A model generated the notes under the pieces. The model saw only the letters and a list, made by a program, of their open reading frames with translations. It had not been told where the DNA came from and searched no databases. From assembly GCA_029962745.1 (NCBI GenBank), contig CM057162.1:8987205-9051204 (forward strand): a DNA stretch of 64,000 bases. The letters are read 5' to 3'. Numbering within the stretch: position 1 is the first letter of the stretch; the number at the start of each line of letters is the position of its first letter. Origin of the DNA: Echinometra lucunter (Eukaryota; Echinodermata; Echinoidea; Camarodonta; Echinometridae). Positions 12,685 to 24,840 of the stretch are shown piece after piece. The translations under genes were made by a program, and so were the position numbers.

Positions 12685-15600
12685 GTAGGCTGACAGTACT
12701 AATCCAGGAGAGATGCCAATTGTATTTAATGACAATCATACAAGATGAATATTGTAGCATTTGGGGAAAATGTGAAAACGCATTGATATCAGAATTCAAA
12801 ATATGGTGTTGGTAAATCATGAATAACGTTGAAATCAGGTGTCTTCTACCGTCTACAGTCATATCAAAGTTTTGCATCATACCGATCTTCATTATTGTTT
12901 CGCTATGTTTTGATTATTCCTACTGCACCATATACACAGTCACTGCACATCCGACATCAATTCACACGACTGTAGAAATTGTCTTGATCTACAAATATGC
13001 AAATAGGTTGAGGGGATTCAATATTCATTTGATGTAACAGGAACAACACGATCCAAATATCTAAATAATTAATTCAATATAGTCTTTCCATCAGTGTAAT
13101 ACTGTTTTATTTGAATCAATTTTCAATTCATTTTAATGTTGCCTCTCTTGAAAATGACAATGCATTCAACATTTAATACAAATAAAAGGTTAGCAGTAAT
13201 GTGGTAAGCTTACATAAAACAAACAAATTAGTAAAAAGAAATGGCCGTGATTATATTAGTTAAATTATAGTGTAAAATATGGCCTCCATTGCCTTCAAGA
13301 CGAATATATACATGTACAGAACCAAGATCGCTACAGTTGGAGTAAAAGCTCGTATTGTAACATGTTTTCTTTTTTTCCCTATTTCTCTGTCTCTCTCTCT
13401 TCGCAAGGTTAATGACCTATGAAAAAAATATATTCGTCATCCGAGTCAATAAACATGATAAAACCAATATTTAGATGGTCAACAATAAGTGAAATTACCC
13501 TCACTTTTCAAATGAAATCATTGTTCGATATTTTATCATTCTGTTGACACATTCTCATAAAGATCATAATGATAAGAAGGCGAGTAGTAGGAAAAAGACA
13601 TTCCCTTTTCTAAGAGAATCATTTATTTGATGGACTTTTCTTGGTATATTCAGTAACACGACATGTATTATCACGCCAATTTAGTTTTCAAGACGAACTT
13701 CAAGCGCAATGACTTGGCCAATGCAGAATTGGAACAGATCACAACTTACCTTTCCCTATCTCAACTCAAGGAACTAATTGGCCACGGCGATGATCCTCTA
13801 GAGCTAATTCGGGATTTTGTTGAAGATTCGATGTCAAAGAATCCAAAACAAAACTACAAGGACAAACTCCGTACTAAGCTGCAAACAATCGATTGCGCAG
13901 GTAATTTAACCCTAGAATGTAAACTGCTTAAACCATGTAAAAATTATAGATATATAACAGGCCGTGCATCAACCTAGAAAAGCAAGAAAAATCGGGTATC
14001 ATTTAACAAACGGTCTGTAATTTCGACAACCCGTTGAAACGCGTGTGGTTAATGGGATGTCAGTGACCTTATGCAAATGACGGTGGGGGGTGGGGGGGGG
14101 GGGGGGGTGACGATGTCTTGAACATCATATCAACTTTACCTCAACCATGTCAACAAAATCATCAAAGAGATTTTCCCCCCCCCTACTTGATGATCAATGT
14201 CTTACATATAAAATGTAATGCCTTTTCTTGGTAATCAATAGTTTCATCAACATAATCATTTCTTTGAGGAGGAATGATATGCCCAGACTTTTCTAGCAGA
14301 AATACTGTTTAGATAAAAGTATAAGATTATTTCTCCTGAATGAAAAATACGGGCATATAATATTTCCTCCATTAAATCACCGTCAACACGATCGATAATT
14401 GATTGATGTTACGTTTATAATAATAGTTTTATGGTATTATCTCCCTTACTATGTTTATGTTTGTATCCAAAGGCCTCCTCCCATATAAGGTGAAAAGCAA
14501 AGTTTATCTCTGCGAGTTACTTGATGTAGCCTTTCGCCTTCTCCTCGAGGATGTATTTCCGGTAGCAGAAGCTCTTGGTATTTCTGGTGAAACACTAAAG
14601 AAGCACAAAATTAAGTATGCTCCTGATCACCTTACAAAAGGAACTACTGCAGCCTTGATACAGTTCAGCGAGACTAACAATTATGACAGGAGGAAAGTAC
14701 GTGAAGCTCTCGACAATGCTGGATTCGAGCACATTGCCTTCTTACTTGAATATGGTGGGTAAATAATATGTAATGTTTCATGTACAGCCTGAGCAACTCT
14801 CGCTGTCGTGCAGTGATCACGCTTTGCAGTGTTTGAGTGGCTACTCCGCATCGTTTTGCAAACTCATTTGTGGTTGCAGTTAATCCATAACCATATGAAG
14901 CATCTGCTGGCATAATGATTTTTTTTTTAACCAAACATTCACCATTCCCTGTATTTATCTGATCTACTGACCACACCTGGTCGCACCAAAATGAATCCAG
15001 TGGCAATGAATGCAAAGGTTAAAATGTCGTTTGATTTCTCCATAGGGTTATTATAGTAATGTAGACGACCACGTGTGAGGCCGTGAAGTGATCGTGGGCA
15101 GTCCGCCGAGGTAGCCACTCAAACACTGAACAATTAATCTTGTCATTATTATTATTACTATCATCATTATCATAATTATTAGTATTATTGTCATTATTAT
15201 CATTATTATTATCATCATTACTATTGTTATTATTATCATTCATGTTATTCACCTTTATCCAGGTCACGAAGTATCTATTGCTGATGAATCGGCAATAGTT
15301 TCAAAAGCAGGAGATATTGGAGACGCTCTTCCGAAGATATCACGGAACTTAGGAATTAGTGACAGGGGCAGCACAGAAGCAGTTCTAAGAGACTGGAGGA
15401 CCATGGTTCATCCTCCATCATACAATCACAGAACATCTCTGGCTGGTGCAGTGTGCCACGTTCTTGGGGCAGATGTGGCTGCTGCTATTCTATCAGGTAA
15501 ATGTGGCCTAGAACATAACGGGATGAATATTCAAACAATTTTGTAAACTTTCAATGGGTTGCTTTCATTTACCGGGATTTCATTGGGTCGAGAAACATTT

Positions 15601-18600
15601 GTATAATTTTACAAGCCGCCATCAGTCTCCTCCGTCAAACCTTCACTCGTACGTGAAATTAGCAGCGTATCTAAACACAAAACAAAAAATAAGTTCCCCC
15701 TAAAACACACCCCTGTATTTTTTTTTTCGATCAGGAACTATTGATGAAATCTGAATACAGAATCATGTATCTACACTTCTCAGCTATATTTCCTAGAAAA
15801 TTCAGGGCAAACCCTTCAGTCACGCTTCAGTGAACACAACAAATATGCAAAATTGTCATTTTTTTTTTAATTTCACAAGCGTCGTGCCATGACTTTTATG
15901 TAGTGATATCGGAACATACTTTAGGTTTTCGGCGTTTGAAGGCATGCAGCATAAATTTTAGTCGTCACCAAACATGTCAAATGAGTTGTGCACCAAATTT
16001 CATGCTCGAGTGAGCAAGAGGTGAAAATGGCAAAAACTGCAGATTTGACATCTTTTGCACGGTGAATATGATCAAATGCGGAGGAATTCATGTTTTGGAA
16101 GGGTGTTTGCAACTTTTGCAATTGATATCTACCAATTCCCAGTTGAATGAACACATAATAAAACAAAATATCACCATGTTGAAATTATCCAGTAATAATT
16201 GCCTTATTTTTGTGCACTAAAATCCTCCTATTGATAACATTTTTAGCATGTCTACCTGACTGGTGTACATGTATTAATGATCCCATGAAAATAAGCCAAC
16301 TTTCACGTTTGTTAAAAATCTGCCCCCCTAGCTGTACATAGTGTCAATGGTAGGGGAAATGAAGAATGAAATATGCCTTATTTTCATCGATGGTCATTGT
16401 TCAATCTACTGCGAGTTTTTTCATGAAATTTGGCACATATCTTCCTGAGGCCATAACTAAGAGGATCTTACGCCAAATTAACTATCGGATGCGGCACGGA
16501 GCAGGGACAACGCCCTAAACTTGTGGGATCATTGATACATGTACACAGTCATTTAGACATGCTAAAATGTTATCAATAAGATTTTTAGTGCACAAAAATA
16601 AGGCAATAATTACTGGATAAGTTCAACATGTTGATATTTTGTTTTTATTATGTCTTCATTCAACCGTGAATTAGTAAGTATCAATTGCAAAAGTTGCAAA
16701 CACCCTTCCAAAACATGAATTCCTCCGCATTAGATCATATTCACTGCGCAAAAGATGTCTAATCTGCAGTTTTTGCCATTTTCACCTCTTGCTCACTCAA
16801 GCATGAAATTTGGTGCACAACTCATTTGACATGTTTGGTGACGACTAAAATTTATGCTGCATGCCTTCAAACGCCGAAAACTTAAAGTATGTTCAAATAT
16901 CACTACATCAAAGTCATGGCGCGAAGCTTGTGAACTTTAAGAGATGACAATTTTGCATATTTGTCGTGTTCACTGAAGCGTGACTGAAGGGTTTGCCCTG
17001 AATTTTCCAGGAAATGTAACCGAGAAGTGTAGCTACATGATTCTGTATTCAGATTTCATCAAAGGTTCCTGGTCGAAAAAATACAGGGATATGTTTTAGG
17101 AGGAACTTTTTGTGTGTGTGTGTGTTTATTTCTTAGTATTGTGTGCAGAATAAACCTCATAAATATTTACGCGCAAGCACAGCAATCGCTCAAGCTCAAT
17201 AACAGCATCCGTTTACTTAAATATTAAGATTTCCAGATTCTTCTTATATCCAAATCCCTGTGCTTCCAGGACAATACCGTGAAAATGGCAGTGAGAGTTC
17301 AGAGGTCATTCAGAGGATTATCAGTGGCATCGAGTCTTTCGAGGAGTCTCTTATTGCCAAGATTCTTGATGTGGATGACTTGAAGAAGTTGCCACAAGAG
17401 GAGGTCATCACACATTCTCAGAGCCCAAGTCAAACAGATGACAATCGAGGTAAGGATATGGGTGTAGGGCTGCTTTCCAAACTCTTCTACTGCAATATTA
17501 TTAAACGAAAAAGGTAACCTCTATGTGTACAAAATTGTATATCTCTCAGTACAATTATCTTAAAAATCTAGACACTGAAAATGATAACAGCAAAAGCATT
17601 CTATGTGGAGATCATATTGGATCTGGCAAAAGCTTATCACTCTGATAGCTCATGAAAAAAGAATATTAAGCACCTGGTTTTCTACGTGGAGTAATTTCAT
17701 CGGTATCGTAGTAGGTAGTGGTTATCAGGTCGAATGTATGTGACCATCGTTTAGTTGAAAAAAGTAATAAAAGTCCCACAAAGCCTATATAGGCCTCCAA
17801 GTCGAATACATCTCTTGGTACTTATATTGCCGCATTATCTGTTATCACAACAATATAGATACACAAGGTATCTACATTGCAATTCGATGAAACGCCATTT
17901 TTACAATAATTGAATGAACTCTAAAATATCTCCTTTTGTCATAATCAATATTTCAATCCACATTTGAATTCAGACGAGGAGAGAAGAGATGTTGCTACAG
18001 ATGTTGGCGAAATAAGCAGATCCGCTTTAGCACTCACTTTAGCAGAGATACTTGGCGTTACAGTTGCACAGCAATCGCCTGCACACAATACATCCAGTAG
18101 CATGATTAGGCAAGTCCTTGAAACCTGGGAAGAGATGTTAAGGGGGAATCCTCTGAGTAAGGGTGATCGCAGAGAGCTGAGCAATAACCTTCTGAGGATA
18201 GGATTCAAAGAATTGGCTGTTGAAATCATGACAGGTAAAAATGTAGTAAATATGAAGGAAAAAATCATTAGGAAGAGAAGACAAAGGGCTTTATTTCAGT
18301 TTTGTAACCAATATTACAGGCAAATTCGATGAAACTGTGTTTCATGACCTTTCTGATCATAATACTTGGATAATTTCACTCTAGGAGCAATGGTTTAGGA
18401 AATTACCATATTGATAGCAGTAAGTGTAAGATATATAGTTTTGATAAAGAGTTTACCTTAACGCTGGTGTGGGTAAAACATAAAAGTGGTCACAAATCAG
18501 GTGTCTTGTAAATCTAGTATGTTTGTGTCACGTTTAGCATGGGGGAATCAAGTTAAACATCAACTTTAGAAAACGGACATTCCAGAGAGAAGTATTGCCT

Positions 18601-19213
18601 TTTGTAGAACTTTTCCGTTACTGACAAATATCATTAAAATTCATTCATTTATTTCTCTTTCGGAATACGAAATTGTTCAGAAATTTGTAAAAGTATAGCC
18701 TTTCAATTAACCACAAAATCCTTTTTTAAATGATGTAAACATAAATAAGAAAAAAAAAATGAAGAAGGTGAGAAAGGGAGGAAAATTGGATTTTCTGAGG
18801 AAAACAATTCGTGTACTACGTAAAACAACCTAATTCAAAGCTATTTTGGCAAGGGAAAAATCATAGATAGACATCAAGTTATCTAAATCAGTTGTCCTCG
18901 ACCTACATACAGAAATAAAACATGACTGTGAGTGTGAGAACTTCTGTGTATTATCCCGAACCAGACTTTATGCTGGTAAATATGTATTCATACTTCATTT
19001 TACTCTTTTGATAAAGGTTTTATACCTGGGCCTGCGGAGAAAGGCAACAACCGAGAAGGGGATGACGGGGAAGATAAGGTAGTCAGCAACAGCAACGGAG
19101 AACAAGTTGACTATGTTGATGAAGACAACAAAAGAGAAGAAAACGACGAACAAGTTGACGAGGACAACAGAAGAGAAGACAGCGATGAACAATTTAAGGA
19201 GAAGCAATCCTAG
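12436..19213 (+). CDS. gene A, intact 3' part: multi-death-domain protein
   Basis: Seven consecutive exons (12436-12684, 13685-13900, 14473-14754, 15263-15496, 17270-17449, 17974-18234, 19017-19213) join in one open frame. All junctions are phase 1 with AG acceptors and GT donors, and the frame ends in TAG. The exons correspond one-to-one with the last exons of gene B in order and phase, apart from gene B's short linker at 39892-39975. They encode four or five death-fold modules, a non-death linker and an acidic tail. Death folds are six-helix adaptors that bind other death folds in immune and apoptotic signalling, so a cytoplasmic signalling scaffold is likely. The Ig part upstream is broken, so it is unclear what 5' exon drives this part; no start codon was identified. 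It could be a functional gene with a different 5' end, or a gene in decay whose 3' half is still clean. Confidence 0.8.
13685..13900 (+). CDS. gene A exon: short helical module (module d)
   Basis: 216 bases, phase 1-1, acceptor caatttag, donor gtaatt. It is the same length as gene B exon 40606-40821 and clearly homologous: TYLSLSQLKELIGHGDDPLE against KYLSPSQLKDVFGDSNDPQR. It ends in a lysine-rich stretch. It looks like a partial or divergent death fold; the assignment as a death domain is inference. Confidence 0.85.
14473..14754 (+). CDS. gene A exon: death domain (module e)
   Basis: 282 bases, phase 1-1, acceptor tccaaag, donor gtgggt. It has the same length as gene B exon 41090-41371 and is its closest match, sharing KVYLCELLDVAFRLLLEDV. 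A death-domain-like run follows: AEALGISGETLKKHKIKYAP, then GTTAALIQF and ALDNAGFEHIAFLLEYG. Confidence 0.9.
15263..15496 (+). CDS. gene A exon: death domain (module f)
   Basis: 234 bases, phase 1-1, acceptor tttatccag, donor gtaaat. Visible death-domain features are LPKISRNLGISD, VLRDWRTM and SLAGAVCHVLGADVAAAIL. It shares HPPSYNHRTSLA with gene B exon 41834-42076. The intron after it holds a long foldback. Confidence 0.88.
15683..17113. repeat. long inverted repeat (foldback) in gene A intron
   Basis: The left arm (about 15683-16289) and right arm (about 16522-17113) are reverse complements with scattered mismatches. Examples are aattcagggcaaacccttca against tgaagggtttgccctgaatt, and tgatcccatg against cattgatac at the inner ends. 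The loop is about 230 bases. Minus-strand frames inside are shadows of the repeat. It is probably an old foldback transposon; no transposase was seen. Confidence 0.9.
17270..17449 (+). CDS. gene A exon: acidic linker module
   Basis: 180 bases, phase 1-1, acceptor gcttccag, donor gtaagg. It matches gene B exon 42735-42923: both begin GQYRENGSESS and share IESF/IESL followed by AKILDV/SKILDV. The second half is polar and poorly conserved. It is not a recognisable death domain by itself. Confidence 0.85.
17974..18234 (+). CDS. gene A exon: death domain (module g)
   Basis: 261 bases, phase 1-1, acceptor gaattcag, donor gtaaaa. Death-domain signature: LALTLAEILGVTV, IRQVLETWEEMLRGNPLSKG, ELSNNLLRIGFKELAVEIMT. 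Gene B exon 43679-43909 is homologous but about ten residues shorter before and within the first helices. Confidence 0.92.
19017..19213 (+). CDS. gene A last exon: acidic disordered tail
   Basis: Acceptor gataaag, TAG stop at 19211-19213, 65 codons including the stop. It starts GFIPGP (gene B starts GFVPRL) and is then rich in D, E, N, K and Q with short repeats (EQVDYVDEDN, EQVDEDNRRED). It has no fold motif and is likely disordered. Gene B has a much longer, lysine/glutamine-rich tail in the same position. Confidence 0.85.
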
Positions 19214-19500
19214 CAGGATTCACACTTATGAAAATGATTACGTAACTATACTTTACTAATGAGAGTTACTCTCCAGCCTTTATTTGCTTCAAACACTGAG
19301 CACATTGCACCTGGTTATTCAATTCAACGGCGAAGAACTTAACGAAGACCAAACCTAACAAGAGTCATTCGTATTTCGAAAAAAAAGAAGAAACTGACCA
19401 GAATTAGGTACACATGTACTTCACTTCAGTAATAAGAGTCACTCGCCAGCCCTCCCTTGCTTCAAACATAGGCACTTAAATTACACTTGGTCATTCATTT
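19190..19500 (+). repeat. degenerate tandem duplication across the gene A stop codon and 3' UTR
   Basis: About 150 bases starting before the TAG (aggagaagcaatcctagcag, then ttactctccagcctttattt and gcttcaaacac) recur from about 19336 (gaagaccaaacctaacaaga, cactcgccagccctcccttg, cttcaaacata). The second copy is non-coding. Confidence 0.6.
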
Positions 19501-19576
19501 ATATTCCCGCGAGCCGTATAAACATAAATCTAAATCAATTTTCGATCTTTAGAACAAACATTGGATAATTTTTTTC

Positions 19577-19669
19577 TAACAAGCTTCTAGAATATGAAGT
19601 ATACTAGAAGCTTGTAGTATACTTCATATACTAGAAGCTTGTAGTATAGTATAGTAGTATATGAAGTAT
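19577..19669. repeat. short palindromic cluster
   Basis: Repeated and inverted copies of agaagcttgtagtatacttc around 19577-19669 could form a cruciform or hairpin. The cluster is just downstream of gene A. A stem-loop is seen in the sequence; its function is unknown. Confidence 0.65.
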
Positions 19670-20077
19670 ACTCATTTGGTTATTGATCCCTCACCTTTTC
19701 ACTCTCTTCTGGTGACTTTCTTGCTGTTCTTCTGCAGGTTTTGTATATTTTTGTTACCAACTGACCTACTCTATAAAAAGCAGCCATGCGTTTGCTTTCA
19801 TATTGTTTATAGCGTTTTGCAATTCATGTACACGATGGAAAATGATGATAATGATAATAATGATCATCATCACCATTTCGAGTCATTACACATTACCCAA
19901 TGTCTAACATATGTAAGAGCCACGTCATTAGCCACTGCCAGGTCCTTCTCGGTACAAGGGTCACGCAGCCTGTCACAACTCAGTAGATGGAGCATATAGT
20001 CTGAATGCCCTGCCCATACTCGCAGTCTGATGATGATAATAACAACGATAATAATAATGACAATGATAACGATGACA

Positions 20078-20108
<31 letters not shown>

Positions 20109-20114
20109 GAAGTT

Positions 20115-20628
20115 TGTGTATAGCGCATAACATATTACACGGGTATGTCCCTATGCGCTACTTGGAGAAAAAGAAAAGAAAGAGTAGTTAGATCACTGGG
20201 TTCACTTTGCCGAACGAAGATCATGATCATGAAGATACATTTTGAACAAGTTTGTTTTATAAGCAGATTTACACTTGAATGCTGTGTCTATTTTCTCAAA
20301 GAGTTTGAGGAGTATGCCATAGAGCGGGAGTAGCGTGAGCAAATGAACGTTCATCCTATGTTTTCGTCGGAATGGGAGATATTATGAACTAACTCTTTTT
20401 AGGCCTATATGATCGAAGATGTCTTGTTGGTTTGTAAACAATGAGTAAATCATTCAAATACGAAGGGGCTAGTCCATAAAATATTCATAAGCTAGTAAAA
20501 AAAAAACTTAAAGTGGATTCGAAACTGGATTGTTAACCAATGTAAATTTTGTAAGAATGGAGACTTATATTGGATCATGTTTTTAGTGCTTTTGACTAGT
20601 CAAGCTGCTGAGTTTGGGATGATCATTA
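20115..20628 (-). mobile_element. 5'-truncated LINE copy (3' end only)
   Basis: Matches the 3' part of the LINE at 58956-62795: tatagcgcataaca, gtatgtccctatgcgct, caaatgaacgttca, tgtcttgttgg and ggattcgaaactgga occur in the same order and spacing. AT-rich (TAA/GAT)n microsatellite lies against the tail end at 20030-20105. No open frame remains. Confidence 0.8.
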
Positions 20629-20654
20629 GTAATCATTATTAGAATAAGAAGAGG

Positions 20655-20746
20655 GGAAAAGAAGAAGAAGAAGAAGAAGAAGAAGAAGAAGAAGGAAGAA
20701 GAGAAAAAGAAGAGTAATAATGTTAATAATGATAATAATAATAATG

Positions 20747-20780
<34 letters not shown>

Positions 20781-20830
20781 CAATAGTAATAATAATAGTA
20801 ATAATAATAATAATAACAATTAATTATAAT
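20655..20830. repeat. (GAA)n and (TAA)n microsatellites
   Basis: GAA repeats at 20659-20715 are followed by TAA/TAAC repeats to 20830. The leucine- and tyrosine-only minus-strand frames here are artefacts of the repeats. Confidence 0.95.
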
Positions 20831-21272
20831 GATAATATAACTTTTGAAAATTGTATCAGCAGGTTGAAACTCTACTGAGCAAAGTGTTCCCCTCATTTCT
20901 TCCTTTTTCTCCAATCTTTATTGCAAAATATATTCTTCTTTGCCTTTTCTGTTCAACTTTCTGTCGTTTCCCTGTTCTCAAGAATTCCACTCTTCTCCTG
21001 GTCCTGTGTTGGTGCACCAAAAAAAAAATGACGAGAGTAAACAAAATGTGCACAAACGTGTTCTTTCGTGCGGCTCTCCATAAAAAAAAAAATCATCCCC
21101 TAATTGCCTTCCCTAAAAAAAAAAAAACACACATATTGCAGGGTTGTTTAATTACCCCATTGTCATTTTTGTGTGATTATCATTGGGGGATTGGTTTCAT
21201 TGAGTGCACGATACGTGTCATGTCATTTTTAATTTTCAAACACTAAAAGAGTCAGTTTTTAATCTTTATCAG

Positions 21273-21474
21273 CACTGTAAAAATTAGTGTAGAAATACAC
21301 TGAGATACTGGCAGCAGAGTTTCCAGTAAATTTTTACAGTATTGTCCTGTTTATTCTACGGTAAAACTGTAAACAGCAGTAAAATAGAGTATGATTTTAA
21401 CTGTACATGATAAAGTATTATACTCTGTCATTTACGGAATTTACTGTAAATTCCTACATAATTTGTTTACAGTG
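21273..21474. mobile_element. small palindromic MITE
   Basis: Begins CACTGTAAAAATT and ends GTTTACAGTG. Inside are several ttacagta/tactgtaa motifs on both strands. About 200 bp with no coding capacity. Typical of a MITE; the superfamily is not assigned. Confidence 0.65.
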
Positions 21475-24400
21475 GGCTATTCTTCCAATCCGTTGTCTCT
21501 TCAAGAGATCTCTAGTCATCTTTCCTTCCCTTTTTTGAAAGGTGTAACACATCGTTTCACTTATCATGCTTATCCTTAATCTTTAATATCATGCTTATAC
21601 TAAATCTTTAATATCATGCTTATACTAAAAGTTTTCAATTTTTTTTCCGCATATAACCATAGTACTTCTACATTGATGACTCGCAAGCTTTTCGTCAGCC
21701 GTCACCAACTTTTTTTTCCTCCCTCTCTTTCTCTCTCTCTCTCTCTCCTGGAGACAGATTTTTGATAAAATGCAATATTTCTGTATTTACCCTGTAGAAT
21801 GATACTTAGAATACTGGGGAAATAAGCATCGTTGTATCATACAAACACGCTTTTTGATATCCTAATATTTGCATCGTTTTACGTGTATTATACTGGATAT
21901 TTTTGTGTAATAACATGTCTGGGTGCCGTTTCATACTTGCTATTATAGTAACACTTTTTTTTTTTTTTGTAATGCTTTGTAGCCTTTATTCAGATTTTCC
22001 GACAATACAATTCAGACAATAAAATATTTTTCTACAGATTAAACATACATAGTAAATCAAGAGAGAAATCTTCATTTCATTCATTGTAAACCAAAATACA
22101 TATATAAAATACCATACAATGCAAAATCTGCAATCTGAACAAAGATTTCAATATAGTTAAAAGAATAGGTGAAGGTTAAGATATCATTATTATACATTTA
22201 ATTTCTAGATATCATTATTATATAACTTTGCCATCAAATAGTAACTTTCATGGAATACTGGATTTTGATTGGCTGTTGAGCAACGTTACCATGGTGGTTA
22301 CAATTGATCGCAAAGTGTTACAAGTTTTTTATGCAACGGCACCCTGGTATTCTAGATATGCTAGATACTTGTTATGTGCTCTTGATATAATGCTGTACCA
22401 CAGAAAATGGTCCTTTATGTTTTTAAAAAATGATAGTATGTAGTATTTTGCTCTATCTTAATGAATGTGGAGTAGTCTACTTCCGCAGGTATGTTTACAT
22501 AGGGATAGAATATTGACAAATATTCGGCAGACATTGCATTTTTGTAAGGGGGAACCTGCATTTACCTTTATTTATTATTTATTATTTATCCTTTTTCTGT
22601 GTAAATGAACGGGTTGATTTTTTAGAATATGAATCACTCAAAGGAATTTCAGTATGGACAATGTCTAGTTTTACGTTTGGCCATCCTCTTTGCGTAGTTG
22701 TTAATATACTGGCCTGCACATTTTACTGTTGGGTTTTTCTTTTTGTTTTGTTTATAATTATTATAAGATATATATTTTCTAGATGAAACATTATGACTTC
22801 TTACGAATACTAAATTGTATAACGTATAGATTTTACGTCATTTGCAACTGAGCCGCCGATGTTTAACATGTTATTTTTTGAATTGTTGTGTATGTGTTAG
22901 GGATGAGTGCGTTTGGGGGAGATGTGTGAGAGGGTGTGCAAAAATCTTGTGTGTATGTTGTGTTCAAGTGTATTGGAATGGTATACTCTTTTGTCAGGTT
23001 TACGACTTCCTACATAAGAAAGACTAACGATTATCTGTATTTGGTTGATGTCTCGAGCTTCTGGTCAAGTGAAGGCGATATACTGTAAATAATTACCCAA
23101 ACAATTAAAAATACTTCAAACGGTTCTTTTAATTGATAACTATAGAAATGCTAACATCAATATCAACCTCAGTTTTTAAGATGAAAACGATAGACATATT
23201 TTCACATATGTGTGCTGAATAAATTCATGAAATATCACTGAAGAATTATACTTGATAATGTTCCCGTGTAATTGCCCTGTTATGATTTTAATGTATGCAA
23301 GTATACATGGTATATGAGAAAAGTTCTGTTCCGATGTGAGCTTATACACACAAGTAAAAAGTAAAGTTGAAATAGAAAAAACTTCTATCAGAATTAAAAC
23401 TAACTCATGTCATATAATCTATTTGTAGCATAACACAATTCCAACATATACTACAAAGATTAAACTTCTCATTGGTACTTCAAGAATTACAATGATTCCA
23501 ATTTCCAATTTATGGAATCCCAAGACCGTGCCTGAATACAACCGAAGCCGAATATAATATTCTGACGTATAACTTGTAATATTTTGTGCAGTTTATCGAG
23601 CAGTATTTTCTCAGTCATTTTACAGTCTGTATTGGAAGTGAATGTAAAGCCCTATCTAAAATAACTTTCTTCCATGTACCTAATGGCCAAGATTTTGGAC
23701 TGACTTATATTCTAAAAAAGTATTTCATGTCTACTCCACACCAAAATGCTGTTGGTCAATGCCTGGTCAGTTATTAAATATTTTGTGCCTGAAATGGCCT
23801 TAGGGTGTTCCTCGGGGGGGGGGGAGTGGGGGGAGGGGGAGGGGGAGGGGGAGGGGGGAGGGGAGGGGAGGGGGGAGGGGGAGGGGAGAGGGGGAGGGAT
23901 GGAGGGGGGTCACAAGAATACTGTCTCATTACTGGTCTACTGGTGCGACATTCGACCAGTGCAGGGTCATACTTTTTTTATTATTATTATTATTACTTGG
24001 AGGCTTAAATCAGAAGTTCTCTACTTGTTTCTTAGGGAAATTGTTATTGTAGGCCTAATAGTATGCTTTGTCTTTTCAGAGACAGAGAGTCACCCTTTTA
24101 CACCTTAATGTCAAATTTTGCAGTGTGTATGATGTGCTAGAGGTTTTAGCATTAAAACTTGAGTAAAGCAATACACAGCTCTTTTCATTTCATATATTAA
24201 CGGAGACACTGGCTTCAGCCACTGGCTGTTCTTCAGCAAGTCCTTGTGTACATGAAACACATAGATAATATACATGATAAAATGCATCTGCATTATTTAC
24301 AGGATACACTTACTATCAGTCAGGGCCATGGGCGTCAATCCAGGGGGTGGCAGGGGTTCACCCCCAAAATATTGAAGGGTGGAGGACACAATGCGGCATG

Positions 24401-24840
24401 CCCCCCACCCCATGGAAGCCTTGTATATATTAAGCCCTAGGGGCCAACTTCTAATAAAGCACTAAGATACGCTCTATGAGTTTGATAATTGAAATAATTA
24501 TTATAGATCATCAACTATTTTTATGATATAATGGTACTATGAGGAAATAGCTAGGAATTTTGCACTTTTGCACTCTCCTGTCGATGTAGGTTTAAATCCT
24601 TGAAAATTCGCGCAGTTGGAAACAATATACATGTAAACAGTGTATCCCTAAACCATAGGCGTCAATGGAGTGGGGACAGGAGGGCTCAAATTTTTGGATG
24701 GAGACACAATAGTGTATGCCCCCCCCCCCCTGTTTTTTTTTTTAAGACACCTGAAAAAGCTACGGGGTATAAAGTCCCCCTACAAGAGCGGCGGAGTCGG
24801 GGACAGGGGCATTTTTAAAGCTTCAAAAATTTTACGACTG
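21475..24840. other. intergenic, no gene recognised
   Basis: No supported exon. Contents include a CT microsatellite (about 21721-21750), a G-rich GGGGGA tract (23813-23905), and two short GGCGTCAAT-containing repeats at about 24325-24430 and 24655-24735, next to poly-C. Short open frames here lack domain signatures. Confidence 0.6.

Noticed and set aside
15019..15267. N/D-rich minus-strand frame
   Set aside because: Produced by an ATT/ATC microsatellite in the intron before gene A module f.
15921..16166. 81-codon minus-strand frame
   Set aside because: Lies in one arm of the intronic foldback, is not open in the other arm, and shows no domain.
20583..20914. Leucine- and tyrosine-repeat open frames on the minus strand
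   Set aside because: Translations of GAA/TAA microsatellites.
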